From Paraburkholderia largidicola (GTDB lineage Bacteria > Pseudomonadota > Gammaproteobacteria > Burkholderiales > Burkholderiaceae): 64,000 bases of DNA. Position 1 is the stretch's first letter, and each line of letters begins with the position of its first letter. The DNA lies in contig NZ_AP023176.1 of assembly GCF_013426895.1 (NCBI RefSeq), positions 1,612,001-1,676,000 of the forward strand, in the 5' to 3' direction. The position numbers and the translations under genes are program-made. Below are positions 34,387 through 43,218 of the stretch, piece by piece. The notes beneath the pieces were generated by a model. It was given only the letters and a program-made list of their open reading frames with translations, was not told the DNA's origin and did not search any database.

Positions 34387-35346
34387 ATGAAAGCCACCTA
34401 TGAACACGTCGACTTCGGCGCAAGTTGTTCAGTCAGGGTGTACAACCGCCGCCTGCCTCGAATTCCATTCGAGCGGCACCACCACCCTGAGTACGAGCTG
34501 ACTCTGACGATGAACAGCCAGGGCAAGCGCTACATCGGAGACTCGGTCGCAGTCTATGGCGACGACGATCTGGTGCTTGTCCCGCCAGATTTGCCTCACA
34601 CATGGTCGTCGAACCGCTCCATCGACCCTTTACAGCCGCAAGTAGCTATCGTCGTATGGTTTGATGGCGGGTGGGTGCAACGGCTTGCCGACCTGTGCCC
34701 GGAGTACGCCGACCTGCGCAACCTTCTCCGGCGCGCCGCTTGCGGACTGAGTTTCCAGCAAGGCGCCGGTACGCAGATGCGCGCGCAGCTCGACCGGTTG
34801 CTCTCGGCCAACGCGCGAGAACGGCTGACCGCTGTGCTCGATATTCTCATCCTGCTTTCGGACTTGCCAGGCGAAGCGCTAACGTCGCCAAGCGCCTTCG
34901 ACGCGCGCGCAGGCACGACTTCGGCATACGGGCCGGACCGGCTCAACCGGGTGCTGTCGTTGATCGACACGCAATTCACGCATCCACTGAAGCTCGGGAC
35001 ACTCGCGAAGGCCGCCGGGATGTCTGAACGAACGTTGACGAGGCACTTTACTCAGCACCTCGGGGAAAGCGTAGGCGCATACATTGCTCGCGTGCGCATC
35101 GGTCACGCGTGTCGGATGTTGGCAGACACAGCGTTGCCAATATCGGTAGTCGCTAGTCGATCGGGGTTTCCAAATCTGGCAAACTTTAACCGCCAGTTCA
35201 AGATGACGAAACAGATGACTCCAATCGTATACAGGAAGCAATTTTCCGGAACGAAGAACGAAGCGTCACCGTCGCTCACAGAGCGATCACCTTCTCTTGA
35301 TTCGAAGCAAAGAGTGTCGAAACGACGCAGCCGCGCTCCCACGTAA
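34387..35346 (+). CDS. AraC-family transcriptional regulator
   Basis: This 319-residue regulator has an N-terminal cupin (IPFERHHHPEYELTLTMNSQGKRYIGDSVAVYGDDDLVLVPPDLPHTW) and a C-terminal double HTH (RVLSLIDTQFTHPLKLGTLAKAAGMSERTLTRHFTQHLGESVGAYIARVRIGHACRMLADTALPISVVASRSGFPNLANFNRQFKMTKQMTPIVYRKQF). A basic Ser-rich tail (SLTERSPSLDSKQRVSKRRSR) follows. Divergent from the galactoside operon, it is its likely sugar-responsive activator. Remains of paralogues lie at 34246 and 52225. Confidence 0.92.
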   Translation: MKATYEHVDFGASCSVRVYNRRLPRIPFERHHHPEYELTLTMNSQGKRYIGDSVAVYGDDDLVLVPPDLPHTWSSNRSIDPLQPQVAIVVWFDGGWVQRLADLCPEYADLRNLLRRAACGLSFQQGAGTQMRAQLDRLLSANARERLTAVLDILILLSDLPGEALTSPSAFDARAGTTSAYGPDRLNRVLSLIDTQFTHPLKLGTLAKAAGMSERTLTRHFTQHLGESVGAYIARVRIGHACRMLADTALPISVVASRSGFPNLANFNRQFKMTKQMTPIVYRKQFSGTKNEASPSLTERSPSLDSKQRVSKRRSRAPT

Positions 35347-35497
35347 CCGTACCTGAACCAGGGTGAGACAGTTGAGACGCGCTTGGCCGCCGTTCACGCT
35401 ATCGTAGCCTCGAATGTCAGGTACCGAGTGAACGACTACGCGCGACCCGGAAGAGGCCATCGCAGAAAGCCAAAGCGGACACGCGCGCGTTCAACGG

Positions 35498-36493
35498 CTA
35501 TGCATACTGCGGGAACAGGCGAATCGAATTGTCGTAGAAGATGCTCGTGCGAGTTGCGGCATCGAGTACATCTGTCCCGTCGATACGCGCCAGCAATGCC
35601 TCGCACACGGGCGCAGGCGTGAATGGATAGTCGCTGCCATAGTGCACGCGCGCCGGATCGGCGACTTGCAGCAGCGCCGATAACAACGTCGGAACTGGCG
35701 CGCCCGCGAGATCGAAGTGCAGCTTTCGCATCGCGTCGCGCATCGACGGCACTTCCTCATCGCCTTTCTGTAGCAGCGGACGGAACATTTCGACACGCTC
35801 GGCTAGCGCAGGCAGCGCAGCGCCCGCATGCGGCACGATGAATCGGATCTCGGGATAGCGAAGCGGCACACCTGAAAGCACCAGGTCCGTAATCGAACGC
35901 GTGGTTTCGAACATGAATTCGAGCATCGGACGCGGATAGCGTTCGTCGAGGCGCGCACAGCACTGGCATGACGCTGACGTCGGATGCACGAACACCACCG
36001 CGCGCCGGCTATTCAGCCCGGCATAAAACCGTTCGAGACGCGGATCGCCCAGATACATGCCGTGATGATTCGTTTCCACGACGATGCCATCGGCGTGCAG
36101 TACGTCGAGCGCGTAGAGCGCTTCCGTAACGGCGCTCCCGGTATCCGGCAACGGCACGGAGGCGAAGAAACCGAACCGCCCCGCGTGTGCCTGGGTAAGC
36201 CGCCTTCCCTCTTCGTTGATGCGTCTGCTGAGACGTCGCGCATCCTCGTCATTCCCGAAATGCACACCCGGCGACGATGCCGACAATATCGATGTCGACA
36301 CGCCGAGCCTGTCCATCGTTTCCAGATGCTGTTCCGCGGTCCACTCGGGCAAATAGGGCATGCCATCCGGGTTCTGCTGCCCCGCGCGAATCAGCGCCTC
36401 GCGATAAAACGACGGAATGAAATGCGCGTGGACGTCGATCTTTTTCTGCGGCTTCGGTGATGCGTCGTGCGCGGACGCTGTGGGATGATTCAT
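35498..36493 (-). CDS. ACMSD-type amidohydrolase (aromatic acid decarboxylase-like)
   Basis: This 331-residue metal-dependent TIM barrel begins with IDVHAHFIP (metal HxH), followed by FVHPTSASC, FIVPHAGAALPALAERVEM and HYGSDYPFTPAP (Asp). This is the ACMSD/LigW/6-methylsalicylate and gamma-resorcylate decarboxylase family (nonoxidative C-C lyases). The ATG at 36493 has GGAG. It ends an operon porin, BON protein, amidohydrolase next to aromatic ring-cleavage genes, so decarboxylation of a hydroxybenzoate-like acid is inferred. Confidence 0.88.
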   Translation of the reverse strand: MNHPTASAHDASPKPQKKIDVHAHFIPSFYREALIRAGQQNPDGMPYLPEWTAEQHLETMDRLGVSTSILSASSPGVHFGNDEDARRLSRRINEEGRRLTQAHAGRFGFFASVPLPDTGSAVTEALYALDVLHADGIVVETNHHGMYLGDPRLERFYAGLNSRRAVVFVHPTSASCQCCARLDERYPRPMLEFMFETTRSITDLVLSGVPLRYPEIRFIVPHAGAALPALAERVEMFRPLLQKGDEEVPSMRDAMRKLHFDLAGAPVPTLLSALLQVADPARVHYGSDYPFTPAPVCEALLARIDGTDVLDAATRTSIFYDNSIRLFPQYA

Positions 36494-36549
36494 ACGTTAT
36501 CTCCGGGTTGAATGATCAGCGATGAGGCTTGAGTGGATCGCGCCTGGCG

Positions 36550-36903
36550 TCAGTAAGGCCGGTCCTGCAGCCGGATGTCGTCGCGAACCGCCTTTACGCC
36601 ATCGACGCGACGTGCGCTTTCGACAGCAAGCGGAATCTGGCTGGCGTCGGGCACTGCACCCGTCAGGATCACATTGCCATTCACCGCCTTGACGAACAGC
36701 CCCGTCGAATCGAGGCCGCGTGTGCGAGCGAGCGCCTTGAGCACACGCTTCGCGAGAAGACGGTTCTCCGCACGGGCCGCCTTCCCGGACACCGCGCCGG
36801 ATGCGGCGTTGCCCCCCGCTGATGCCGGTTGCGCCATCGCCAGCTGGCCGGCCGATGCGGCAATGAGGACGACAGTCATCGTCAGAAGTCTGATTGTTTT
36901 CAT
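36550..36903 (-). CDS. BON-domain periplasmic protein
   Basis: This 117-residue exported protein has a signal peptide MKTIRLLTMTVVLIAASAGQLAMA, a Gly/Ala linker and one BON domain (LLAKRVLKALARTRGLDSTGLFVKAVNGNVILTGAVPDASQIPLAVESARRVDGVKAVRDDI). The family (OsmY-like) binds membranes or phospholipid. It starts 14 bases after the porin stop and is cotranscribed with it. An envelope-stability role is likely. Confidence 0.88.
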   Translation of the reverse strand: MKTIRLLTMTVVLIAASAGQLAMAQPASAGGNAASGAVSGKAARAENRLLAKRVLKALARTRGLDSTGLFVKAVNGNVILTGAVPDASQIPLAVESARRVDGVKAVRDDIRLQDRPY

Positions 36904-36917
36904 GTTGGTCCTGTGTG

Positions 36918-37976
36918 TCAGAAGCGGGTCGTCATGCCGATCGTCACGCCTGTGCTCGCCGTGCTCGACGGGCTGCGCGAGAACAGCGCGAGATTGAGCG
37001 GCTCCGTGCGGTAGGCGCCTGTGAACGTGTTGCGATCCACCTCCAGATAGACGTTGGTGCGTTTCGACAGAAAATAGTCGACGATGCCGTAGTACGTGTT
37101 CTTGTGCCCGCTCGCGCCGCGCACGTTACCGAGATTGCTTGCGATATCGTCGTAGTACGCAGCCGTCAGCACGAGCGCGGGCGTCACCTGCCACATGACC
37201 CCGCCCTGCGGCACGCTGTCCCGGCGTTGCGAACTGTTGGCGCCCTCGCCGCCGCTCACCATCAACTGGAAATACGACATGTAGAGACGCGCGGGGCCGA
37301 TCTGCCAGTAGCCGCCGGCCTGCCAGGTTTGCGCGAACTGTGACGCATCGGCGCTATACGTTCTTTGATAGCTCGCGCCGCCATACAACGGTCCTGTCTG
37401 ATAGGTGAGCGACACCGCGTAATTACTCCCCGCGCGCGTGTTGCCCGCGACGCCGCCGAACGAGTAACTCGCGCCGAGGCCTGCGCCGCCAATCCGCGTC
37501 TTGTACTTCACCATGTTGTTGAAACGCGTATCGCCGACGAAGAAGTTCGTCCCCGTCAAAGCGTCCGGCGTGATCGCAGCCGTCGATCCGATCACGCGGC
37601 TCGGGTCGAGATCGACAATCAGATCTTCTGCGACGTTCAGCTGCCGCCCCAAGGTCAGCTGCCCAAACTTGCCCGTTACACCGACATAAGCAGCGGCGTC
37701 GAACAGCGTGTCGGTCTTGCCGAGTGCGCCTGTGCCCGTCGAAAAGCTGTTCTCCAGCAGAAAGATCGCACTGATGCCGTCGCCGAGATCCTCGACGCCG
37801 CGAAGCCCGAAGCGGTTCTTGCTCTCGATGCTCGAAAACTGGACCGCGCTGCCGCCCTTCAGGTTGTTCACCCATCGGACGCCGCCGCCCGCCGCACCGT
37901 ACAACGTGACGATCGACTGCGCGTGTCCGCTTCCTGCCACCATCACCAACGACAACACCAGCATCCGCTTATTCAT
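36918..37976 (-). CDS. Outer-membrane porin, Burkholderiales OmpC/OmpQ type
   Basis: This 352-residue trimeric general porin has a signal peptide MNKRMLVLSLVMVAGSGHA, first strand QSIVTLYGAAGGGVRWVNN, then RFGLRGVEDLGDGISAIFLLENSFS and FGQLTLGRQ, and the C-terminal Phe-ended strand (ASTGVTIGMTTRF). Length and motifs match the Burkholderia porin family. AGGA precedes the ATG at 37976. As the head of an operon with BON and amidohydrolase genes, it may admit the aromatic substrate. Confidence 0.93.
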   Translation of the reverse strand: MNKRMLVLSLVMVAGSGHAQSIVTLYGAAGGGVRWVNNLKGGSAVQFSSIESKNRFGLRGVEDLGDGISAIFLLENSFSTGTGALGKTDTLFDAAAYVGVTGKFGQLTLGRQLNVAEDLIVDLDPSRVIGSTAAITPDALTGTNFFVGDTRFNNMVKYKTRIGGAGLGASYSFGGVAGNTRAGSNYAVSLTYQTGPLYGGASYQRTYSADASQFAQTWQAGGYWQIGPARLYMSYFQLMVSGGEGANSSQRRDSVPQGGVMWQVTPALVLTAAYYDDIASNLGNVRGASGHKNTYYGIVDYFLSKRTNVYLEVDRNTFTGAYRTEPLNLALFSRSPSSTASTGVTIGMTTRF

Positions 37977-38054
37977 ATAGTCATCCTAACGAACGTGACG
38001 ATACCTGCCCCACGTTTTAACGGGAGCGATCGGGCTCTATATTGCGTTTATGGC

Positions 38055-38082
38055 GCCGGTATTCGCGGTTGTGAATACCGGC
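38055..38082 (-). terminator. Hairpin after the SnoaL gene
   Basis: GCCGGTATTC (38055-38064) and GAATACCGGC (38073-38082) form a 10-bp stem over an 8-base loop, 20 bases past the stop of the SnoaL-like gene. No T-run follows on the minus strand, so termination may be partial, or the hairpin may be a processing or stability element upstream of the porin. Confidence 0.45.
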
Positions 38083-38102
38083 CGTCGAAACAGGCTGCTA
38101 CA

Positions 38103-38711
38103 TCAGCGGGTTTCCTTGAGCCAACGCTCGTCGGCGAGGAGAAGCGGCTGAACCGTCTCGGGGCGATCTTCGCCGGGAAGATCGTCGCGTGGTGCGACGC
38201 CCGTTTGCTCCAGCAGATATGACAGAAAGCGATAACTGGAGCGATAGCGTGCAAGCCGCACCTCGTCGAGTGCGACGTGCTGCGACGGACTGACGGGTAC
38301 CAGAAGATCGCGCAAATACACAATGCCCATCCGCGAAATACGCCACTCGCCGTCGCGCCTCTCCAGTCTTTCGTGCAGTCGCGAATGCGCCGTCAACTCG
38401 AGTTCGACGCCATCCAGTTGCGTACGCAGGCACACGGCGCAGCCCGTCATCGCCAGCGCACGCTTGCCGTTGAGCGACACCAGCGTCGGCCCCATCTGAT
38501 GCGCCGAATGACGGCCCGCTTCGTATAAGCGCCGCGATGCCGCGACGAACTCCCCACCGCTGCCTTGGAACCAGGATAGATCGACCACTGCATCGTCGTG
38601 ATACATCCTCTGCATGTCGTCCCAGCGCGACTGATCGCGATATGCGCGTTCGCGTTGCACGACCTCGGTGATCTCGGCCTTGTCGATGAGTTGTTGCAGT
38701 TTCGTCTCCAT
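38103..38711 (-). CDS. SnoaL/NTF2-like protein
   Basis: This 202-residue protein starts with the cone-fold pattern of NTF2-like/SnoaL_4 proteins (IDKAEITEVVQRERAYRDQSRWDDMQRMYHDDAVVDLSWFQGSGGEFVAASRRLY), related to ring-hydroxylating-dioxygenase beta subunits. HSAHQMGPTLVSLNGKRALAMTGCAVCL and HERLERRDGEWRISRMGIVYLRD complete it. AAGGA lies 7 bases before the ATG at 38711; the MFS stop overlaps it by one base (TGATG). It may act as an isomerase, hydratase or lactonase on a pathway intermediate. Confidence 0.82.
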   Translation of the reverse strand: METKLQQLIDKAEITEVVQRERAYRDQSRWDDMQRMYHDDAVVDLSWFQGSGGEFVAASRRLYEAGRHSAHQMGPTLVSLNGKRALAMTGCAVCLRTQLDGVELELTAHSRLHERLERRDGEWRISRMGIVYLRDLLVPVSPSQHVALDEVRLARYRSSYRFLSYLLEQTGVAPRDDLPGEDRPETVQPLLLADERWLKETR

Positions 38712-40051
38712 CACATTTCCTTTTTATAATCAGGTAGGGTTGTCTCGGTGCTGACTGGCATCATGCGTAACGCGCCGCTTCCCAGATACAGGCGCACACG
38801 CGGCAATCCGATCGCGAGACAGCCACTCACGATGACAGCCACGATCACGGGATACAACGGCGCGGATAATCCAAACTCGCGAACCAGCCACGACAGCACG
38901 ACGGGACACAAGCCGGCAAACAGCGCAGCGCCGACGTTATAAGGCACGGCGTAGCCGCTTTGCCGGACACTCGTGGGAAACAGCGATGCCGTCAGCCCCG
39001 GAACCTGGGCGATGATCGAGGCCACCGCCGCGCCTTCCACGCAGAACAACGGAGCCAGCGCGTCGTGCGCCGCCACGACACCCGGCAGCATGTGAAAGAA
39101 CCAGATGGCAGCCAGCAGGTTCAGCACAGCGCCGATTGCAAGCATCCGCGCCCATCCCAGACGATCGCTGACGCGCCCCCACAGCGGCATGCTGACTGCG
39201 AGCGCGAGCGTGCCCCAGATATTGGCATGCAATACATCCTGGCGTGGCACCTGCCAGGCCGTGACGATCATTGCAGGCACGAACTGGAAAAAGAGCGTCA
39301 CCAGAACCGCCATCACGAACATCAGCGAAAGACCGAACAGGCACGCCCCTGCGTGGTCGGTCAGCACCGCCTTCAATGGCGTCGCTGCGGGTTTCCGCTC
39401 CACTTGACGCATCTGCGCATACAGAGGCGATTCTTCGAGATGCCTGCGCAGCCAGGCCGCCGCCAGCCCGAACACGCCACCCGCGAGAAACGGCAGACGC
39501 CACGCGAGCGACGGCATGTCCAGCTTTGCCGCGATGATCGCCGCCAGCGCCGCGGCGCCCGTGCCCAGTACAAGACCCAGATGCACGACGCCATGCAGCG
39601 TGCCGCTCGTCGCGCCAAGCCGCGTCGGCGATGCGTGCTCAGCGGCAAACACGGCTGCACCCGGCAGTTCACCGCCTACCGCGCAACCTTGCAAAGCGCG
39701 CAGCGTCAACAACATGATGGGCGCCAGCATGCCCGCCTGCTCATACGTCGGCAGCACGCCGATGAGGAAGGTCGGCACGGCCATCAGAATGATCAGGAAA
39801 ATAAACATCTTCTTGCGCCCGACGGTGTCGCCGAAATGCGCCATGACGATACCTGCGACAGGACGCACCAGATAACCGATCGCAAAGATCGCGAACGTTT
39901 CGATCTGTCGGGTCCACGGCGAGACGTCGGGTGGAAAGAACGCGTCACCCAAGGCCGTGGCGACGAAGAGATACACCACGAAATCGTAAAACTCCAGCAT
40001 CGCGCCGAGGGCTGCGAGGCCCACCATGCGTGCTTCCCGTCTGTTCAGCAT
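38711..40051 (-). CDS. MFS transporter, metabolite:H+ symporter (MHS) family
   Basis: This 446-residue MHS carrier begins MLNRREARMVGLAALGAMLEFYDFVVYLFVA, with RPVAGIVMAHFGDTVGRKKMFIFLI (loop 2-3) and LRALQGCAVGGELPGAAVFAAEHASP (loop 4-5). EFYDF plus GGELPGA is the citrate/alpha-ketoglutarate/aromatic-acid MHS pattern. AGGAG precedes the ATG at 40051. It is divergent from the TetR gene, with paired palindromes between them, and is thus likely induced with the ring-cleavage operon to import its substrate. Confidence 0.9.
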   Translation of the reverse strand: MLNRREARMVGLAALGAMLEFYDFVVYLFVATALGDAFFPPDVSPWTRQIETFAIFAIGYLVRPVAGIVMAHFGDTVGRKKMFIFLIILMAVPTFLIGVLPTYEQAGMLAPIMLLTLRALQGCAVGGELPGAAVFAAEHASPTRLGATSGTLHGVVHLGLVLGTGAAALAAIIAAKLDMPSLAWRLPFLAGGVFGLAAAWLRRHLEESPLYAQMRQVERKPAATPLKAVLTDHAGACLFGLSLMFVMAVLVTLFFQFVPAMIVTAWQVPRQDVLHANIWGTLALAVSMPLWGRVSDRLGWARMLAIGAVLNLLAAIWFFHMLPGVVAAHDALAPLFCVEGAAVASIIAQVPGLTASLFPTSVRQSGYAVPYNVGAALFAGLCPVVLSWLVREFGLSAPLYPVIVAVIVSGCLAIGLPRVRLYLGSGALRMMPVSTETTLPDYKKEM

Positions 40052-40174
40052 TGTTGTCTCCTGCTCCTCATTGGCGATGGTCTGCATGCATGTAACGCCG
40101 CCTGCAGCGATTCGCGCGTCCTGTGCCGTTCTTACCCGCGATTTTCATCCGTGCCGGACCGGCATTCCGCACGG

Positions 40175-40208
40175 TTGATATTCTTGTCATTTTTGATGAT
40201 TACATCAA
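40175..40208. promoter_or_regulatory. Tandem TetR-type operators between the MHS and TetR genes
   Basis: TTGATGATTACATCAA (40193-40208) is a perfect 16-bp palindrome of the form TTGATR-N4-YATCAA. A degenerate copy TTGATATTCTTGTCAT begins exactly 18 bp upstream (40175-40190). The same doublet, with the same 18-bp step, recurs at 41325-41358. The rest of the 300-base gap shows no gene. Confidence 0.72.
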
Positions 40209-40353
40209 TAAAAAGCGTTTAGGTGTATTCCCGCAAGCGTCGGCAGTTCGCTCGGCGTGGGGACGACGAGAATTACGCCGATGGTAAGATCGACCTCGCA
40301 AGCCAGAAGGGCTTCGCCAGAACGCAAGCGGACTACCTGGAAACGTGAGAGAG

Positions 40354-41079
40354 ATGCCGGAACAGAAGACGCAACGCAAAGCGGTCGCAGCTAAAACCGC
40401 CAGGCCAAGGAAATCGGGCTCCACGGTCGTGGAGCCGGCCGCGACGGATACACCCGCTCAGCCCACACGGCGGCCAAACGAAAAAGTGCGGGCGCGGATG
40501 CGCTCCCGGCTCATGACCGCCGCACGGGCCGTGATGTCCCGCAAGGGAATCGAAGGCACGGCGATCAACGACATCACCGACGAAGCGCAAGTCGCGTTCG
40601 GCTCGTTCTATAACTACTTTTCCAGCAAGGAAGAAGTCGCGCGCGCCATCTTCGTCGAAGACGTGACGGCTGTCGCCGACATGCTGGACCGGAATCGTCC
40701 AACCGAAGAAGACATCGTCCTGATCACGGGATTCAATATCCAGTGGACGCTCCGCCATGCGATCACCGACCCGATCTGGGGCTGGTTCCTGATTCACACC
40801 GCCTCGAGCGTGGGCGATCTGATGGAAGACATGCTGGAGCGGCTCGCACGCGATATCCGTACTGGCGTGAAGTCCGGCCAGTTCTGTTCCGCCGACGTCC
40901 CGACCAGCGCCGACAGCATCCTGGGCGGTGCATTACGCATCCTTCGGCAGGTACTGGAAGAGCGCCGCCCCGCTACGGCTATCGACCAGTTCGTTGCTTT
41001 CGCGCTGCGCGGCCTCGGCGTCAGCCAGGAAGAAGCGGCCCGCGTCGTGAAAGCGTCGCGCAAATTGAACGTAAAGTGA
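40354..41079 (+). CDS. TetR-family regulator of the aromatic cluster
   Basis: This 241-residue repressor has a disordered basic N-terminus (about 40 residues), then the TetR HTH: RMRSRLMTAARAVMSRKGIEGTAINDITDEAQVAFGSFYNYFSSKEEVARAIFVED. The C-terminal helical ligand domain runs from about residue 85. The ATG at 40354 follows GAGAG; a GTG three codons earlier is less likely. It lies between the divergent MHS gene and the monooxygenase operon. Paired palindromes in both promoter regions are its probable operators, with a pathway compound as inducer. Confidence 0.9.
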   Translation: MPEQKTQRKAVAAKTARPRKSGSTVVEPAATDTPAQPTRRPNEKVRARMRSRLMTAARAVMSRKGIEGTAINDITDEAQVAFGSFYNYFSSKEEVARAIFVEDVTAVADMLDRNRPTEEDIVLITGFNIQWTLRHAITDPIWGWFLIHTASSVGDLMEDMLERLARDIRTGVKSGQFCSADVPTSADSILGGALRILRQVLEERRPATAIDQFVAFALRGLGVSQEEAARVVKASRKLNVK

Positions 41080-41404
41080 CGGCGCACCCGGTTTAGCAAC
41101 GCACCCTCCAGCAATTCTTCGCGGCTCACACGCCGCCATTACCGGATGACGCGGCAGACGCGTCTTCCCGTTTTCTTCAGCGCCCTGCCGCATCTTCGCT
41201 CTGCGCAGCACCCGCGCGCACTCGACACATCACTACCCACGCCGCACACGTACTCCTGCACGTGTGCCCCTTTGCGCGCCCACAGAACACGCTGTCGTTC
41301 GGGAAACCCCTGGGAACCGCTACATTGATGTTTACATCATATTTGATAACAATATCAAAAACACGAAGCCAACCCGGTCTTGTATTACGTCAGGAGACGA
41401 CACC
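41080..41404. other. Leader region of the aromatic operon
   Basis: No gene is seen. The region has Burkholderia-typical GC until about 41320, then turns AT-rich and carries the operator doublet at 41325-41358. An AGGAG ribosome site at 41391-41395 serves the TTG start at 41405. Confidence 0.6.
41325..41358 (+). promoter_or_regulatory. Tandem TetR-type operators upstream of the monooxygenase operon
   Basis: TTGATGTTTACATCAT (41325-41340) and TTGATAACAATATCAA (41343-41358) are palindromes of the same class (TTGATR-N4-YATCAA) as the site at 40193. The two begin 18 bp apart and lie 47-80 bases before the TTG start of the monooxygenase. Confidence 0.77.
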
Positions 41405-42616
41405 TTGAATGCAAATCCACAGTTCTTCGGTACCACCACGTCGGAAAGCGATCTGATCCGTTATGCAACCTCCCTTGTGCCTTCGCTCAAGAGCCGCACT
41501 GCGGAAGTCGACCAGCTGGGCCGACTACCGCAGGCGACCATCGACGAACTCTCGGACGGCGGCCTGTTCGCATTGACCACGCCGCGACGCTATGGCGGTC
41601 AGCAGACATCGGTGCGGACCTTTCTCGAAGTCGTTTCGGAACTGGGACGCGGCGATGCATCGACCGCCTGGGTTGCTGCGCTGCTGAACGTCACCACCTG
41701 GGCGGCCGCCGCGTTGTTCGACGAAAAGACAGCAGACGACGTTTTTGGCGGCGCCAAACCTGCCCGCGTGGCGGGCGTGCTGTCGCCGCGCAAGGCGATC
41801 GTCAAGAGGGTCGACGGCGGCTATCTGATCGAAGAAGGCATGTGGGGCTTCAATTCGGGCATTTACCACGCGAATTGGGACATGCTCGGCATTCCACTTG
41901 TCGACGCGAGCGGCAAAGTCGTCGATCAGGGTATCGCGCTCATTCCCGCATCCGATCTGCGCATCCTCAACGACTGGAACGTGATGGCATTGCGCGGCAC
42001 GGGCAGCTCGAGCGTCGCCGTCAGCAACCTGTTCGTGCCGGACTCGCGCGTCGCCTCGATGAGCGCAGCGATAGAAGGCAAATACGGCGCCAGCCATCTC
42101 GCCGATGAGCCGCTCTATCGTGTCGCCTGCATGCCGATGCTCTCGATCATTCTGACGTTTCCGGCGCTCGGAATCGCCAGCGCCGCGCTCGACACCTTCC
42201 TGGAATTGCTGCCGCGCCGCGGCATCCAGTACACGTGGTACACGCGCCAGGCGGAAGCGGCTGTCACCCATCTGCAGGTCGGCGAAGCGTCGGCGAAACT
42301 CGACGCCGCGCGCGCGATCATCGAGCGGCACGCCGATGCGATGGATCGCTATGCCGCATCCGGCGAGTACATGCCCTATATGGAGCGCGCGAAAGTCCGG
42401 CGCGACGTCGGTCTCGCGGAAAAGCTCGTGTGGGAAGGCGTCGATTCGCTCGCGACGGCATCGGGCGGCTCGCTCGCGTCGCTCGGCAATCCGTTTGCGC
42501 GCGTGTGGCACGATGCGCGTGTCGCGTCCCTGCATGGCATCGTCGTGCCGGCCACCAACTTCGAGATGTACGGGCGGCTCGCGTGTGGCCAGCCCGCCGA
42601 CACGCCGCTGATCTGA
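41405..42616 (+). CDS. Flavin-dependent monooxygenase, oxygenase component (HsaA/HpaH-like)
   Basis: This 403-residue group D flavin monooxygenase has the acyl-CoA dehydrogenase fold: an N-terminal helical domain (SLKSRTAEVDQLGRLPQATIDELSDGGLFALTTPRRYGG), middle beta-domain (RVAGVLSPRKAIVKRVDGGYLIEEGMWGFNSG, WNVMALRGTGSSSVAVSNLFVP) and C-terminal helices. The start is TTG at 41405 with AGGAG 9 bases upstream; the frame is open earlier but without a ribosome site. It uses reduced flavin from the next gene to hydroxylate a phenol ortho, giving a catechol. The exact substrate is unknown. Confidence 0.87.
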   Translation: MNANPQFFGTTTSESDLIRYATSLVPSLKSRTAEVDQLGRLPQATIDELSDGGLFALTTPRRYGGQQTSVRTFLEVVSELGRGDASTAWVAALLNVTTWAAAALFDEKTADDVFGGAKPARVAGVLSPRKAIVKRVDGGYLIEEGMWGFNSGIYHANWDMLGIPLVDASGKVVDQGIALIPASDLRILNDWNVMALRGTGSSSVAVSNLFVPDSRVASMSAAIEGKYGASHLADEPLYRVACMPMLSIILTFPALGIASAALDTFLELLPRRGIQYTWYTRQAEAAVTHLQVGEASAKLDAARAIIERHADAMDRYAASGEYMPYMERAKVRRDVGLAEKLVWEGVDSLATASGGSLASLGNPFARVWHDARVASLHGIVVPATNFEMYGRLACGQPADTPLI

Positions 42617-42621
42617 ACGTC

Positions 42622-43167
42622 ATGGACACGACCCTCCCTTACATCGACGAGCCTACCTCTGCGCTCGACGCCACGCAATTCAGGCGCGCGATGGGCAAGT
42701 TCGCGACGGGCGTGACCGTCGTCACCTTCGAGCATCAGGGCAAGCCTGCGGGGATGACAGCGAACGCCTTCATGTCGCTGTCCGTCGATCCACCCATGAT
42801 CCTGGTCGCCGCGCGTTCGCAGTCGCGCTTTGCACAGTCGGTCGCCAGCGGCGATGCATTCGGCGTGAGCTTTCTCGACAAGGAGCAGGAAGCACTCAGC
42901 CGTCATTTCGGCGGACAGCCCAACGCGGCATTGCCCGACCCATTCGAGCGAATCGACGGTGCGCCGCTGCTTCGCGCGGCGCTGGTTCGCATCGTCGCGC
43001 GCGTTGCCGCCATTCATACGGGCGGCGATCACCAGATCTACACGGCGCACGTGCTGCACGTGCACGAGTCAGACGGGCCGCCATTGCTGTTCTATACGGG
43101 CAAATACAAGGCACTGTTCGCCCTCGATCCGACACATTGCTGGAACGACGCGAACGCCGACCACTGA
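42622..43167 (+). CDS. Flavin reductase component (HsaB/HpaC-like)
   Basis: This 181-residue split-barrel NAD(P)H:flavin reductase has FRRAMGKFATGVTVVTFEHQGKPAGMTANAFMSLSVDPPMILVAARSQSRF, GDAFGVSFLDKEQEALSRHFGG and a C-terminal HVLHVHESDGPPLLFYTGKY. The TANAF-SLS-DPP core is diagnostic. It starts 5 bases after the oxygenase stop and should supply that enzyme with FMNH2 or FADH2. Confidence 0.9.
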   Translation: MDTTLPYIDEPTSALDATQFRRAMGKFATGVTVVTFEHQGKPAGMTANAFMSLSVDPPMILVAARSQSRFAQSVASGDAFGVSFLDKEQEALSRHFGGQPNAALPDPFERIDGAPLLRAALVRIVARVAAIHTGGDHQIYTAHVLHVHESDGPPLLFYTGKYKALFALDPTHCWNDANADH

Positions 43168-43218
43168 CTTTTGGCATTCGACAACATACAGGCGTTCACG
43201 CGCCGGGAGACAAAGCAG

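Noticed and set aside
38960..40222. 420-codon plus-strand open frame
   Set aside because: Antisense shadow of the MHS gene at 38711-40051; no recognisable motif.
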